Under the pieces are notes generated by a model. That model did no database searches, was not told the DNA's origin, and saw nothing but the letters and a program-made list of their open reading frames with translations. The position numbers were made by a program, and so were the translations under genes. Of a DNA stretch of 32,903 bases, positions 23,906-32,903 are shown one piece after another. The number at the start of each line of letters is the position of its first letter. Position 1 is the first letter of the stretch. The DNA comes from Bacteroidales bacterium (GTDB lineage Bacteria; Bacteroidota; Bacteroidia; Bacteroidales; UBA3824), in contig JAFYFR010000019.1 of NCBI GenBank assembly GCA_017543645.1, positions 1-32,903 on the forward strand. The letters are read 5' to 3'.

Positions 23906-24829
23906 CTACAGATATCTTACGCTTCTTACTTTCTGAGCCGGTTTGCTTCGTTCTGGCATGAAACTGTATCCGATCATCACTTCAAACGACCCTGCGTTTG
24001 TTTTCCGCAGCTTGGATATTCCAAATTCGTAAGCCATTCCTACTTTGAAATCTCCCATAATTGTAAGACCTGCCAATACTGAAAGAGCGTCTTCGTTTCT
24101 ATAAGTAACGCCGCCAAAAAACTTTTTATTGTATAAAAAGTTAAGATTTATGTCGGCTTGCAATGTGTTTCCGTCCGACATCAAAATCAGTTGCGGTGTC
24201 AAGTCAAATAACGAATTTGCCAGCGGTATATTGTACGCACCAGTAAAATAATAGTGTCTTGCCAGATAAGATTTTCCGTCTTCGGAAAAATCGAGCTCGG
24301 GCTCGAGCAAATGTGTCGACGACAACCCCAAAGTGAGTCCCCCGGTCGTATAGCAGAGGCCGCCACCGAGGTCGAATGTCATCTTTCGGCATTTGCCGTT
24401 GAATATCTGTTCAGCCTCGTCGGGGAACTGCCAGTCGCCGTTGATGGTTTTGTTGTACAATCCTCCGTCTGCACCTATTGCGAGTATTCCTGCGCCTACC
24501 TTTATATGATAGGCATACGCAATTTTTGCCGAAAAGTTGTTTTCAAAACCTATTTTGTCGTTGAGTATGGTAACACCTAAGCCGCCTTGCGTACCCATTG
24601 GGTTGATGGGCATATCCACGCACATCACGGTGGTCTTTGGCGCACCTTCGAGGCCTGTCCACTGGTTGCGATTGATGGCAACGGCGTTGATCATGCCTTC
24701 GGTGCCGCTGTATGCCGGATTGTAGCTCACCTGGTTAAACATGAAGAAGCTATAATGCGGATCTTGCTGGGCGTATGCCGTTGTTATTAACGACATGGCT
24801 GTTATTGCGGCTAAAAGTTTTCTTACCAT
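23906..24829 (-). CDS. porP: PorP/SprF family type IX secretion membrane protein
   Basis: A 307-residue outer-membrane barrel protein. I use the ATG at 24827-24829 because it begins a clean signal peptide (MVRKLLAAITAMSLITTAYA); a TTG nine codons upstream is also in frame. The mature start QQDPHYSFFMFNQVSYNPAYSGT is the family hallmark. YRNEDALSVLAG and the C-terminal VMIGYSFMPERSK are also typical. PorP/SprF proteins belong to the T9SS; some anchor or pair with secreted partners at the outer membrane. The gene sits 29 bp after topA and 45 bp before gldK. Confidence 0.92.
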   Translation of the reverse strand: MVRKLLAAITAMSLITTAYAQQDPHYSFFMFNQVSYNPAYSGTEGMINAVAINRNQWTGLEGAPKTTVMCVDMPINPMGTQGGLGVTILNDKIGFENNFSAKIAYAYHIKVGAGILAIGADGGLYNKTINGDWQFPDEAEQIFNGKCRKMTFDLGGGLCYTTGGLTLGLSSTHLLEPELDFSEDGKSYLARHYYFTGAYNIPLANSLFDLTPQLILMSDGNTLQADINLNFLYNKKFFGGVTYRNEDALSVLAGLTIMGDFKVGMAYEFGISKLRKTNAGSFEVMIGYSFMPERSKPAQKVRSVRYL

Positions 24830-24858
24830 ATTCTGTAGTTTTAATAGGGTTGGCAATG

Positions 24859-27381
24859 CTATTTTTTGTCAGTAGCGGATTTGCGGGTTGTGGACTTCTT
24901 GGCTGGAGCTTTCTTGGCAGGAGCTTTTTCCTGCGGGCCGCCTACTATGGCCATGCACTCCTCCTCGGTGAGCGATTCGGCATCTACCGTGGCGGCGAGC
25001 TTGTAGTATTTTTTCTTATAATAGATGGCAGGATGATTCCAACGGTCGCGCACAATCTTGAAATCGGCAGAGAACTCCTTGATGAGTTTTTTCTTGTCGG
25101 ATTCGGCTTTTTCCATAATCAGTTCGATGGCGCGCTCGTAGGTGATAGTAACGGGATTGTCGGTCTTTTTCAAAGAGATAAACTTTGAATTATGACTGAT
25201 AAAAGGTCCGAAACGTCCTACTGCCACAGTGATTTTCTTACCTTCGTACTCGCCCAGATCTCGCGGTAGTTCAAAGAGTTTGAGAGCCTGATCTAAAGTA
25301 ATGGTATCAACACTCTGACCTTTGAGCAGTGCTGCATATTTGGGTTTGGGAGAGTCGTTGGTTTCGCCGAGCTGGACCATAGGCCCGAAGCGTCCCACAC
25401 GGGCGTAGATGTTTTTGCCGGATGCGGGGTCGGTGCCGAGCAGACGTCCGCCCTGCTCGTTATTCAAAAGCGCGAGAGCATCTTCGAGAGTGAGGTTTTC
25501 GATATGCTGGTCTTTGGTTAGCGAAGCGTAGACGGGGTTGTCGTCCTTGTCGCCGAGCTGGATAATGGGGCCGAAACGTCCTATTCGGGCATGGACAGTC
25601 TTGCCGGTTTTGGGGTCAACGCCGAGAACGCGCTCGCCGGTATTGCGTTCGCCCTCCTCGATGCTCTTACGTGTGGTCTGATGGAACGGTGTATAGAACG
25701 AGTCGATCATTTTTGACCATTCGAGGTTACCTACGGCTATTTCGTCGAACTCTTTCTCCACCGAGGCGGTAAAGTTGTAGTCCATAACATCGGTAAAATG
25801 CTCTGAAAGGAAATCTGTTACCACCATGGCAATGTCCGATGAGAAAAGCTTGTTTTTCTCAAAGCCTGTGGTCTCCTTTTTGGTTTTGGTGGTGATTTTG
25901 CCGTTTTTGAGCACGAGGCTTACGTATGGACGCTCAGTACCCTCGCGGTCTTCTTTCTGGACGTATCCCCTTTTAATAATAGTGGTGATAATGGGCGCGT
26001 ATGTAGAAGGACGACCGATGCCGAGTTCCTCGAGACGCTTAACAAGGCTTGCCTCGGTGTAACGGGCGGGAGGACGTGTAAACCTTTGGTTCACGTCAAT
26101 CTGGTCAAGTTTCAGGTTCTGAGACTTTTGCAACGGCGGCAAAAGTTGGTTGTCGGCGGTAGTCTCGTCATCGGTTCCCTCGTGGTAAACTTTGAGGAAT
26201 CCGTCAAACTTAACAACCTCGCCTGTGGCTACAAACTCTGCTTTGTTTTTGTCAGCCTCTATTACGGCAGTAGTTTTTTCGATAACCGCGTCGCTCATCT
26301 GGCTGGCGATTGTACGCTTGAATATTATATCATAAAGGCGTTGTTCGTCGTATTTCTGACTTACCACAGTGCGCATCGTTGTGGGACGGATTGCCTCGTG
26401 AGCCTCCTGTGCGCCTTTTACCTTAGTCTTGAAAGCGCGGGGCTTGCTGTACTGCTCGCCATACTCCTTAACGATAAAATCTTTGGCGGCGTTAACTGCG
26501 AGAGAGCTGAGGTTTACGCTGTCGGTACGCATATATGTAATAAAGCCGTCCTCGTAGAGGCTCTGAGCCAATGCCATTGTCTGACTTACCGAGAAACCGA
26601 GCTTTCGGCTCGCCTCCTGCTGTAGGGTGCTGGTGGTGAACGGCGGGGCGGGCGATTTCTTGCCGGGCTTCACGTCCACGCTCTTTACTGCGAATCCGCT
26701 GCCGTTGCAGCTGTTGAGAAACTCCTCGGCATTGGTCTGATTGTCCAACTTGCCATTGTATTCGGCCTTGAAACTGCCGTTGGGAGTTGCAAACTGCGCC
26801 GTCGCCCTGAAAAAGTCGGTAACTTTGAATGCGAGAATCTCTCTTTCGCGCTCCACAATCAGGCGCACAGCCACCGACTGCACTCGTCCGGCGGAGAGGC
26901 CGCTCTTTACTTTTTTCCAAAGCACTTCGCTCAGCTCAAAACCCACAAGGCGGTCGAGCACACGGCGTGCCTGCTGAGCGTTAACAAGGTTGATGTCGAT
27001 GGTGCGGGGATTTTTTACCGCATCTTGGATAGCTTTCTGAGTTATTTCGTGAAAAACAATACGCTTTGTAGATTCTATCGGGAGTTTCAAAACCACCGCG
27101 AGATGCCATGCAATGGCCTCCCCCTCACGGTCTTCATCGGATGCGAGCCAAACGGTGTCGGCGGCTTTCACCTCTTTGCGAAGCTCGGATACCACGTGCT
27201 TTTTCTCGGCGTCCACTTCGTAAACCGGCATGTAATGGTTTTCGATGTCGATGCCGTAGTTCTTTTTCGAGAGGTCGCGAATGTGTCCGAAACTTGGTTT
27301 AACAAGATAGTCGCTACCGAGCAACTTACTGATAGTCTTTGCTTTTGCAGGAGACTCCACTATTACTAAATTTTTTGCCAT
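24859..27381 (-). CDS. topA: DNA topoisomerase I (type IA)
   Basis: An 840-residue enzyme that relaxes negative supercoils by passing single strands. I start at the ATG 27379-27381 (MAKNLVIVESPAKAKTI, the standard TOPRIM opening); the frame is open upstream to 27492, but that part has no family features. The TOPRIM acidic motif is WLASDEDREGEAIAWH. The active-site tyrosine is Y283 in GFITYMRTDS. The C-terminal part has three GRFGP-type repeats (ARIGRFGPIIQLG, ARVGRFGPMVQLG, VAVGRFGPFISHN) in place of zinc fingers, then a Lys/Ala-rich basic tail (KAPAKKAPAKK) for DNA binding. It is the first gene before porP with a 29-bp gap, so T9SS genes may be read from its promoter. It is divergent from the PBP gene. 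Confidence 0.96.
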   Translation of the reverse strand: MAKNLVIVESPAKAKTISKLLGSDYLVKPSFGHIRDLSKKNYGIDIENHYMPVYEVDAEKKHVVSELRKEVKAADTVWLASDEDREGEAIAWHLAVVLKLPIESTKRIVFHEITQKAIQDAVKNPRTIDINLVNAQQARRVLDRLVGFELSEVLWKKVKSGLSAGRVQSVAVRLIVEREREILAFKVTDFFRATAQFATPNGSFKAEYNGKLDNQTNAEEFLNSCNGSGFAVKSVDVKPGKKSPAPPFTTSTLQQEASRKLGFSVSQTMALAQSLYEDGFITYMRTDSVNLSSLAVNAAKDFIVKEYGEQYSKPRAFKTKVKGAQEAHEAIRPTTMRTVVSQKYDEQRLYDIIFKRTIASQMSDAVIEKTTAVIEADKNKAEFVATGEVVKFDGFLKVYHEGTDDETTADNQLLPPLQKSQNLKLDQIDVNQRFTRPPARYTEASLVKRLEELGIGRPSTYAPIITTIIKRGYVQKEDREGTERPYVSLVLKNGKITTKTKKETTGFEKNKLFSSDIAMVVTDFLSEHFTDVMDYNFTASVEKEFDEIAVGNLEWSKMIDSFYTPFHQTTRKSIEEGERNTGERVLGVDPKTGKTVHARIGRFGPIIQLGDKDDNPVYASLTKDQHIENLTLEDALALLNNEQGGRLLGTDPASGKNIYARVGRFGPMVQLGETNDSPKPKYAALLKGQSVDTITLDQALKLFELPRDLGEYEGKKITVAVGRFGPFISHNSKFISLKKTDNPVTITYERAIELIMEKAESDKKKLIKEFSADFKIVRDRWNHPAIYYKKKYYKLAATVDAESLTEEECMAIVGGPQEKAPAKKAPAKKSTTRKSATDKK

Positions 27382-27507
27382 CTGAGTTTTTATATTTAGT
27401 TTTAACACGGCTGTTCCGCGTATAAACAATACGCCAATTAAATTCGGGTGCAAAATAACAAAATTTGCAAAGTACTGACAAATTTTTTTCAATTTTTCAT
27501 TTTTTTA

Positions 27508-27515
27508 TATATTTG
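27508..27515 (+). promoter_or_regulatory. -7 promoter element before the penicillin-binding protein gene
   Basis: TATATTTG at 27508-27515 matches TAnnTTTG. No TTG lies 19-21 bp upstream, so the upstream element is weak. An AAGGA-like purine stretch (27530-27534) lies about 8 nt before the ATG at 27542. Confidence 0.45.
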
Positions 27516-27541
27516 CGTTTGATTTAATTAAGGAAAAACAG

Positions 27542-29989
27542 ATGAAACTCACAAAAAAGACACGAAGAATCATTGTATGGCTGTGCTGGGCGGGCTTCCT
27601 GATACCCACAATCGCAGCCGGAATACTTTTGGCGTTAATCTCGTCCGAAAAAGTAGGATACATACCATCGTTTGAGGAATTAGAGAATCCGAGCAGCAAC
27701 CTCGCCTCGGAAGTTATTTCGTCAGACGGAGTTCTCTTAGGAAAGTATTACAAAGAAAACCGTACGGTAATTGAATTTCAGGACGTTTCGCCCAACGTGG
27801 TAAACGCATTGCTCGCCACCGAGGACGTAAGGTTCTACGACCATGTGGGAATCGACCTTCAGGCACTTTTACGCGTGTTCAAAGGCTTGGTAACACGGCA
27901 CTCGGCATCGGGCGGCGGCAGTACCATAAGCCAGCAGTTAGCCAAGAACCTCTACAACATGCGCGACCACGAGCGTCCGTCGGGTCTGCTCGGCAAGGTG
28001 GTGATGAAACTTCAGGAATGGGTAACGGCTCTCAGATTAGAACGACGTTACACCAAAGACGAAATTATGGTAATGTACCTCAACACAGTAGGTTTCGGCC
28101 ATAACGCATTCGGAATACAGTCGGCTTCGAAGATATTTTTTGCAAAAAATCCTAACGACCTGAAACTCGAAGAGGCTTCGGTGCTGGTAGGTCTGCTCAA
28201 GGCTCCTACAAAATACAGTCCCAAGAGCAATCCCAAAAACTCTGTCGCCCGCCGCAACACTGTTTTGGCTCAGATCGAAAAATATCAGGACGACCTTAAC
28301 AAAATAAACGGCTACAAAAAACTGTCGCACAGCCAATACGATTCGCTGCGTAACATTGAGCTTGTAATCCACTACTCGCAGCAGACACACATAGAAGGTT
28401 ACGCCACATATTTCCGCGAATACCTCCGCACTACCATGACCGCCAAAAAGCCCGAACGCAAAAACTACGCGCAATGGCAGGACGAAACATTCCGCGAGGA
28501 TTCTACCAACTGGATTGACAATCCCCTTTACGGCTGGTGTAACAAAAACCAGAAACCCGACGGCACACCTTATAATATATATAACGACGGTTTGAGGATC
28601 TACGTTACCATCAACTCGCGTATGCAGCAGTACGCCGAAGAAGCCGTAGAGATGCACATGGGCAAGGGTTACAAAACCGTTAGCGGAACCAAAAACGACG
28701 CAGTGCAAGACCTTTTCAACCGTGTGGAGATGAAAAAACTGAAAAATCCTCCGTTCAGCTGGCGACTCAGCAAAAAACAGATCGACGCTATTATGAACAC
28801 CGCCGTAAAACATACCGACCGCTGGCGCCTTGGTGTAAAGGCAGGAAAAGATTCTCTCGAAATAATGAAGGAGTTTAACACGCCCACACAGATGACCGTG
28901 TTCACATGGCATGGAATCAAGGATACTGTAATGACACCGCTCGACTCTATCAAATATTTCAAATCGTTTATCCGCTGCGGCATGATGAGCATGGAACCCG
29001 GCACAGGATATGTCCGCGCATACGTGGGCGGCATCAATTACCAGTTCTTCAAATACGACCACGTTTCGCTCGGTCGTCGTCAGGTAGGCTCCACATTCAA
29101 ACCGTTTATCTACACTATGGCTATGATGCACGGATTCCAGCCCTGTCACAAGGTTGCCAACGTGCCTTACTCGTTTGAAATGCCAGCCGGACAAGAGCCG
29201 CCTACATACACACCGCGTTACTCCTCATCATCAAAAGATAATCAGATGATTACAATTAAAACAGGTTTGGCATTATCGCTTAACCAAATTTCGGCATGGG
29301 CATTGAAACAGACTTCACCCGAACAGGTTATCAAATTGGTAAGGATGCTCGGCATCACCGCCCCCATCGACCCTGTGTACTCTATCTGCGTGGGCGCAGG
29401 CGAAATCAAGCTGAAAGAGATGGTGGCAGCCTACTGCGGATTTGCCAACAAAGGTATGTACACATCGCCCGTGATGGTGCTGAGAATTGAGGACAAAAAC
29501 GGCAACGAGATAGCATCATTCACAGCCAAACATCAGGAGGCAATCGACGAAACCACAGCTTACAAAATGGTTGAGATGCTCCGTGGCGTTGTCCAAGGGG
29601 GTACAGCCGGACGTTTGCGCCGCGATTTTGGTCTAACTAACGACATAGGCGGCAAAACAGGAACCACCAACCTCTGCGCCGACGGATGGTTTATGGGCAT
29701 TACCCCGAAACTCGTTACAGGCGTATGGGCTGGCGGCGAGGAACGTTCTATCCAATTTTCTAACGGCGAACTCGGACAAGGCTCGCGTATGGCTCTCCCC
29801 GCATGGGGTATCTATATGAAAAAGGTTTACGACGACCCCGTATTGTCGCAGATGTACTCACGTGACGACAAGTTTGAAGCTCCGGCTGGATACAACGCCA
29901 ACGCCGACTGCAACGAAGACGCTGGGTCAAACGAAACATTGGAATCGGAAATCACCAACTCGTTCTCCGAGTCTATCGAAGACTTTTAA
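27542..29989 (+). CDS. Class A penicillin-binding protein (PBP1A-type)
   Basis: An 815-residue bifunctional peptidoglycan synthase. The N-terminal TM helix is at about residues 10-32. The GT51 glycosyltransferase domain follows: LLATEDVRFYDHVGID with catalytic E94, GGGSTISQQLAKNLY, and RRYTKDEIMVMYLN. The transpeptidase domain has S517 in GSTFK, SLN (from S579) and K705 in GKTGTTN, all three active-site motifs. The C-terminus is acidic and low-complexity. It polymerises lipid II and cross-links strands at the inner-membrane surface. It is divergent from topA. The DUF4249 lipoprotein starts 17 bp downstream, so they may share a transcript. Confidence 0.95.
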   Translation: MKLTKKTRRIIVWLCWAGFLIPTIAAGILLALISSEKVGYIPSFEELENPSSNLASEVISSDGVLLGKYYKENRTVIEFQDVSPNVVNALLATEDVRFYDHVGIDLQALLRVFKGLVTRHSASGGGSTISQQLAKNLYNMRDHERPSGLLGKVVMKLQEWVTALRLERRYTKDEIMVMYLNTVGFGHNAFGIQSASKIFFAKNPNDLKLEEASVLVGLLKAPTKYSPKSNPKNSVARRNTVLAQIEKYQDDLNKINGYKKLSHSQYDSLRNIELVIHYSQQTHIEGYATYFREYLRTTMTAKKPERKNYAQWQDETFREDSTNWIDNPLYGWCNKNQKPDGTPYNIYNDGLRIYVTINSRMQQYAEEAVEMHMGKGYKTVSGTKNDAVQDLFNRVEMKKLKNPPFSWRLSKKQIDAIMNTAVKHTDRWRLGVKAGKDSLEIMKEFNTPTQMTVFTWHGIKDTVMTPLDSIKYFKSFIRCGMMSMEPGTGYVRAYVGGINYQFFKYDHVSLGRRQVGSTFKPFIYTMAMMHGFQPCHKVANVPYSFEMPAGQEPPTYTPRYSSSSKDNQMITIKTGLALSLNQISAWALKQTSPEQVIKLVRMLGITAPIDPVYSICVGAGEIKLKEMVAAYCGFANKGMYTSPVMVLRIEDKNGNEIASFTAKHQEAIDETTAYKMVEMLRGVVQGGTAGRLRRDFGLTNDIGGKTGTTNLCADGWFMGITPKLVTGVWAGGEERSIQFSNGELGQGSRMALPAWGIYMKKVYDDPVLSQMYSRDDKFEAPAGYNANADCNEDAGSNETLESEITNSFSESIEDF

Positions 29990-30006
29990 TTAAAACTTCT
30001 GGCAAA

Positions 30007-30849
30007 ATGGCACAGAAAACCGCTGCGCACATATTAGTAATCATAGCAACGGTATTCTGCGCCTTTTTTATGCAGAGTTGCGTACACAAGTACGATTTTT
30101 ACCTTGATGCCAACAAAGACACCATATTTGTAATTGAAGGCATGATAACCAACGAAGGCAAACGCCAAGTGGTATACATATCTTCGATTGCAGGTTACCA
30201 CATAGCCCAGAGAGTTCCGGTTTCGGGCGCGAAAGTGGCGGTAAACGCAACTAACGGCAACTCGTACTACTATGAAGAAGATACTTTAAATAGAGGCACG
30301 TATGTATCTAACGAACAATTCGTTGGTATCGCAGGAAATATTTATTACCTCAACGTAAAAATTGGTACAAAATCATACACCGCCGAAAGTGCGATGCTGC
30401 CAGTAACTCCTCCTGAAAAAATATCGTTCTCAAAAAGAGAGGACGGAATGATGAGCATCAACCATGTGGCAGAAAGTTTCGTGGCTTCCAATCCCGCAAT
30501 GTACACTATCGACTTGGACTGGAGCAATGTTGAAGGTTACACAAATCAAGACCCAAAAGAGACCAAGGCGCGGCTCTACTACTACTCGCTCACATCAATG
30601 GACGTAAGCCAGCTATTCGCCCCCAAAAACGAAAAAACCTACTTTCCACAAGGCACGTTGGTGGTAGAAAAAAAATACTCCATTGACCACAACTACGAAC
30701 TGTTTCTCCGCTCGCTACTCTCCGAAACCAAATGGTGCGGCGGCTATTTCGACGAAGCACACGGAAACCTCCACTCAAACATATCAAACAACGCCGCAGG
30801 ATATTTTGCCGCCTGCACGGTGGTTGTGGATACGGTTTATGCTAACTAA
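30007..30849 (+). CDS. DUF4249 family lipoprotein
   Basis: A 280-residue predicted lipoprotein: a hydrophobic signal (ILVIIATVFCAFFMQSC) with C25 as likely acylation site. DUF4249-like features follow: DTIFVIEGMITNEGKRQVVYIS, VSGAKVAVNATNG, YYLNVKIGTKSYTAES and a C-terminal GNLHSNISNNAAGYFAA. The family is Bacteroidota-specific, of unknown function, often found beside TonB-dependent receptors. It is shorter than common members (about 350-400), mainly in the middle. Here no receptor adjoins it; its neighbours are the class A PBP (17 bp upstream) and convergent pyrF. Confidence 0.8.
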   Translation: MAQKTAAHILVIIATVFCAFFMQSCVHKYDFYLDANKDTIFVIEGMITNEGKRQVVYISSIAGYHIAQRVPVSGAKVAVNATNGNSYYYEEDTLNRGTYVSNEQFVGIAGNIYYLNVKIGTKSYTAESAMLPVTPPEKISFSKREDGMMSINHVAESFVASNPAMYTIDLDWSNVEGYTNQDPKETKARLYYYSLTSMDVSQLFAPKNEKTYFPQGTLVVEKKYSIDHNYELFLRSLLSETKWCGGYFDEAHGNLHSNISNNAAGYFAACTVVVDTVYAN

Positions 30850-30880
30850 AAAAGCGGAACACCATAAGGCGTGCCGCTTT
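30848..30880. terminator. Terminator hairpin between the DUF4249 gene and pyrF
   Basis: AAAGCGG (30851-30857) pairs with CCGCTTT (30874-30880), with partial inner pairing around an ATAA loop. On the minus strand the stem is followed by six T, so it suits pyrF best. On the plus strand only three T follow, so it is a weaker end for the DUF4249 transcript. Confidence 0.65.
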
Positions 30881-30926
30881 GAAAAAAACAATTATTAAAT
30901 CCCTTTCGAAAATACCGGCTCGTGCG

Positions 30927-31769
30927 CTATCTGCGTTGCGAGGCCTTGTTATCTTCGAGCATTTTTTTCATTGTAATCTGCAATTGTTCGCATTGTTCGG
31001 CGGCTTTTTCGGCAAAGTCTTCGCCATTGCTTGCGTAGATAATTTGACGAGATGAGTTTACAAGCAAACCGCAACTCTCGTTCATACCGTAAAATGCCAC
31101 GTCTTCGAGGCTGCCACCTTGTGCGCCAATGCCGGGGACAAGAAGGAAGTTGTTTTTGGCAATTTTTCTTACCTGTTGGAACTTGTAAGCCTGTGTGGCA
31201 CCGCATACAAACATTATCTGATCTTGCGAACCCCAAAGTTGACCGTATTTAAGGGTCTTTTCAAATATATATTCGTTGGATTCTTTTTCTTGAATAACTT
31301 GAAAATCAGATGCGCTCGGGTTTGAAGTGAGTGCAAGGATAATAACCCATTTGCCGTTGTATTCGAGATAAGGCGTTACCGCATCGCGACCCATGTAAGG
31401 AGAAACCGTTACCGCATCGAAAGGCATCTGCTCAAAAAATGTGCGGGCATACATTTTAGATGTGTTGCCAATGTCGCCACGCTTGCAGTCAGCAATAAGG
31501 AAAATGCCTGGATACTCCTTTTTAATATATTCAGCGGTTTTTTGAAGGGCTCGCCAACCTTCGGTACCCATTGCTTCGTAAAAAGCCGTATTGGGCTTGT
31601 AAGCCACTGCATATTGTTGAGTAGCGTCGATAATGCGTTTGTTGAACTCAAAAATCGGGTCTTTTTCTTTAAGAATACAGTCGGGAACTTTGCTGAGGTC
31701 GGTATCAAGACCAACACAAAGAAAAGAGTTTTTTTTCTGAATCTTATTATAAATGTCGCGGTAGTTCAT
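30927..31769 (-). CDS. pyrF: Orotidine 5'-phosphate decarboxylase
   Basis: A 280-residue enzyme that makes UMP from OMP, the last step of de novo pyrimidine synthesis. The N-terminal motif is FLCVGLDTDLSKVP, and the catalytic Asp/Lys cluster is in IADCKRGDIGNTS (D94, K96). SPYMGRDAVTPYL and LVPGIGAQGGSLEDV (phosphate-binding glycine loop) place it in the longer type-2 group common in Bacteroidota. It follows prfA by 81 bp on the same strand, an order I associate with this phylum. A hairpin with a T-run follows the stop. Confidence 0.95.
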   Translation of the reverse strand: MNYRDIYNKIQKKNSFLCVGLDTDLSKVPDCILKEKDPIFEFNKRIIDATQQYAVAYKPNTAFYEAMGTEGWRALQKTAEYIKKEYPGIFLIADCKRGDIGNTSKMYARTFFEQMPFDAVTVSPYMGRDAVTPYLEYNGKWVIILALTSNPSASDFQVIQEKESNEYIFEKTLKYGQLWGSQDQIMFVCGATQAYKFQQVRKIAKNNFLLVPGIGAQGGSLEDVAFYGMNESCGLLVNSSRQIIYASNGEDFAEKAAEQCEQLQITMKKMLEDNKASQRR

Positions 31770-31850
31770 CTCTTTACGTTTGTTGTTTGTTTTACAAAGA
31801 TGTTATTTAACAAAAATGTTACCAATTTTATTAAAAAAAAACAAAAAATA

Positions 31851-32903
31851 TTACTCGTCGAATCCGCTTGCTTTTAAGCGTTCTGCATTTTCGGCAATTT
31901 GCAGTTTTTCGATAAGTTCATCGATTTCGCCGTCCATTACCACGGGCAGGTTGTAGAGCGTGAGGTTGATACGGTGGTCGGTAACACGGCTCTGCGGATA
32001 GTTGTAGGTGCGGATTTTTGCGCTACGGTCGCCGGTAGACACCATAGTTTTGCGCTGCGACGATACTTTGTCCAAATATTTTTGGTATTCGATGGCGTAA
32101 AGTCTGCTGCGGAGTTCCTTCATAGCCGCCTCAAGGTTTTTGATTTGCGATTTCTCATCTTGACACGTTACCACCAAACCTGTGGGAATGTGGGTAAGAC
32201 GGATGGCAGAGTATGTGGTGTTTACGCTCTGACCACCGGGACCCGACGAGCAGTAGGTATCTTTGCGGATGTCGGCGGGATTGAGTTCGATATCAAACTC
32301 ACCGGCTTCAGGCAATACCACAACCGATGCTGCCGAGGTGTGGATACGTCCCTGAGTTTCGGTTTGCGGCACACGCTGCACGCGGTGAACGCCCGATTCG
32401 TATTTGAGGATACCGTAAACGCCCTCGTTGCTCGACGAAACTGTAAACACAATCTCTTTGTAGCCGCCCATAGTGCCTTCGGTAAAGCGCGACACTTCGA
32501 TTTTCCAACGGCGTTTTTCGCAATATTTGGTGTACATACGGTAGAGGTCGCCGGCAAAGATAGCAGCCTCGTCGCCACCTGTACCGCCACGGATTTCCAC
32601 AATGGCGTTTTTGTCGTCCTCAGCCTCTTTGGGAAGGAGCATAATTTTAATCTCCTCCTCGCGGGCGGGAAGACTTTCGGTGAGCGAATCGAGTTCCTCT
32701 TTTGCCATCAGACGCATTTCTTCGTCGGTTTCGGTTTTGAGAATCTCTTTTGCCTCATCAATGTTGGCGAGCACGGTTTTGTACTCTTCGTATGTATGTA
32801 TAAGCGGTTCAAGTTCTTTAAACTCTTTGTTGAGAGCCACATAGCGTTTCATATCCGACATAGCGTCGGGGTCGTTGACGAGTTTTTGCACTTCGTCGAA
32901 ACG
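31851..32903 (-). CDS. prfA: Peptide chain release factor 1, 5' end outside window
   Basis: The frame is open to the right edge; the first visible residues are [13 protein letters not shown], matching the region shortly after the start of RF1, so only a short N-terminal piece is missing. The GGQ motif for peptidyl-tRNA hydrolysis is in [20 protein letters not shown] (GGQ codons at 32237-32229). [23 protein letters not shown] is the diagnostic C-terminal stretch of RF1. The domain that reads UAA/UAG lies between the N-terminal helices and the GGQ loop. A GTG at 32889-32891 is in frame but is an internal Val, not the start. The gene is followed by pyrF. Confidence 0.96.
   Translation of the reverse strand, partial: RFDEVQKLVNDPDAMSDMKRYVALNKEFKELEPLIHTYEEYKTVLANIDEAKEILKTETDEEMRLMAKEELDSLTESLPAREEEIKIMLLPKEAEDDKNAIVEIRGGTGGDEAAIFAGDLYRMYTKYCEKRRWKIEVSRFTEGTMGGYKEIVFTVSSSNEGVYGILKYESGVHRVQRVPQTETQGRIHTSAASVVVLPEAGEFDIELNPADIRKDTYCSSGPGGQSVNTTYSAIRLTHIPTGLVVTCQDEKSQIKNLEAAMKELRSRLYAIEYQKYLDKVSSQRKTMVSTGDRSAKIRTYNYPQSRVTDHRINLTLYNLPVVMDGEIDELIEKLQIAENAERLKASGFDE

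Noticed and set aside
27382..27492. Upstream extension of topA
   Set aside because: The family N-terminus (MAKNLVIVESPAKAK) starts at 27381; the added 37 residues have no match to the family.
28037..29194. 385-residue open frame on the minus strand
   Set aside because: It is antisense to the PBP gene, whose catalytic motifs are intact, and has no signal peptide or domain.
1..32903. tRNA, rRNA, CRISPR, transposase or integrase genes
   Set aside because: None were seen. Gaps are short, and no regularly spaced repeats or transposase/integrase motifs occur in the frames.

Overview
The window looks like a chromosome segment of a Bacteroidota bacterium, probably Bacteroidales. The reasons are a complete porP-gldK-gldL-gldM-gldN core of the type IX secretion system (T9SS), FecI/FecR/TonB-dependent-receptor signalling, TonB proteins tied to BlaI/BlaR, a DUF4249 lipoprotein, and promoters that fit the phylum pattern TTG-N19-21-TAnnTTTG. 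I saw no rRNA, tRNA, CRISPR array, insertion sequence or origin.

Layout. Positions 2-247 hold the end of a DUF3109-type gene. Positions 254-4388 form a visibly AT-richer accessory island: an XRE-type regulator on the minus strand, then a tandem array A-B-A'-B'. A is a protein with a glycine-rich hydrophobic segment and a conserved HExxxHxxH tail. B is a two-TM protein with MORN/YwqK-like repeats. The second A copy is broken by a net loss of about 103 bp, while both B copies are intact. The overlaps and arrangement resemble a toxin-immunity pair, but no function is proven.

Positions 4497-8146 hold an envelope-sensing cluster: TonB, BlaI-type repressor, M56 BlaR-like protease fused to a degenerate M23-like domain, a 62-residue protein resembling only the start of TonB, and a second TonB closed by a clear terminator. 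Positions 8229-11529 hold housekeeping genes: a tandem universal stress protein, pdxA, dtd (GTG start) and deoC.

Positions 11546-18514 hold two ECF sigma systems arranged back to back. On the minus strand is an outer-membrane barrel protein, a sigma factor and a membrane anti-sigma-like protein. On the plus strand is a sigma factor, FecR and a TonB-dependent receptor with an N-terminal STN signalling domain.

Positions 18519-27381 on the minus strand run topA, porP, gldK, gldL, gldM, gldN, ending in a rho-independent terminator. GldK/GldN form the periplasmic ring and GldL/GldM the inner-membrane motor. Long perfect inverted repeats lie between gldK and gldL and between gldM and gldN, so gldLM is bracketed by hairpins. 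Divergent from topA are a class A penicillin-binding protein and a DUF4249 lipoprotein. The window closes with pyrF and a 5'-truncated prfA on the minus strand.
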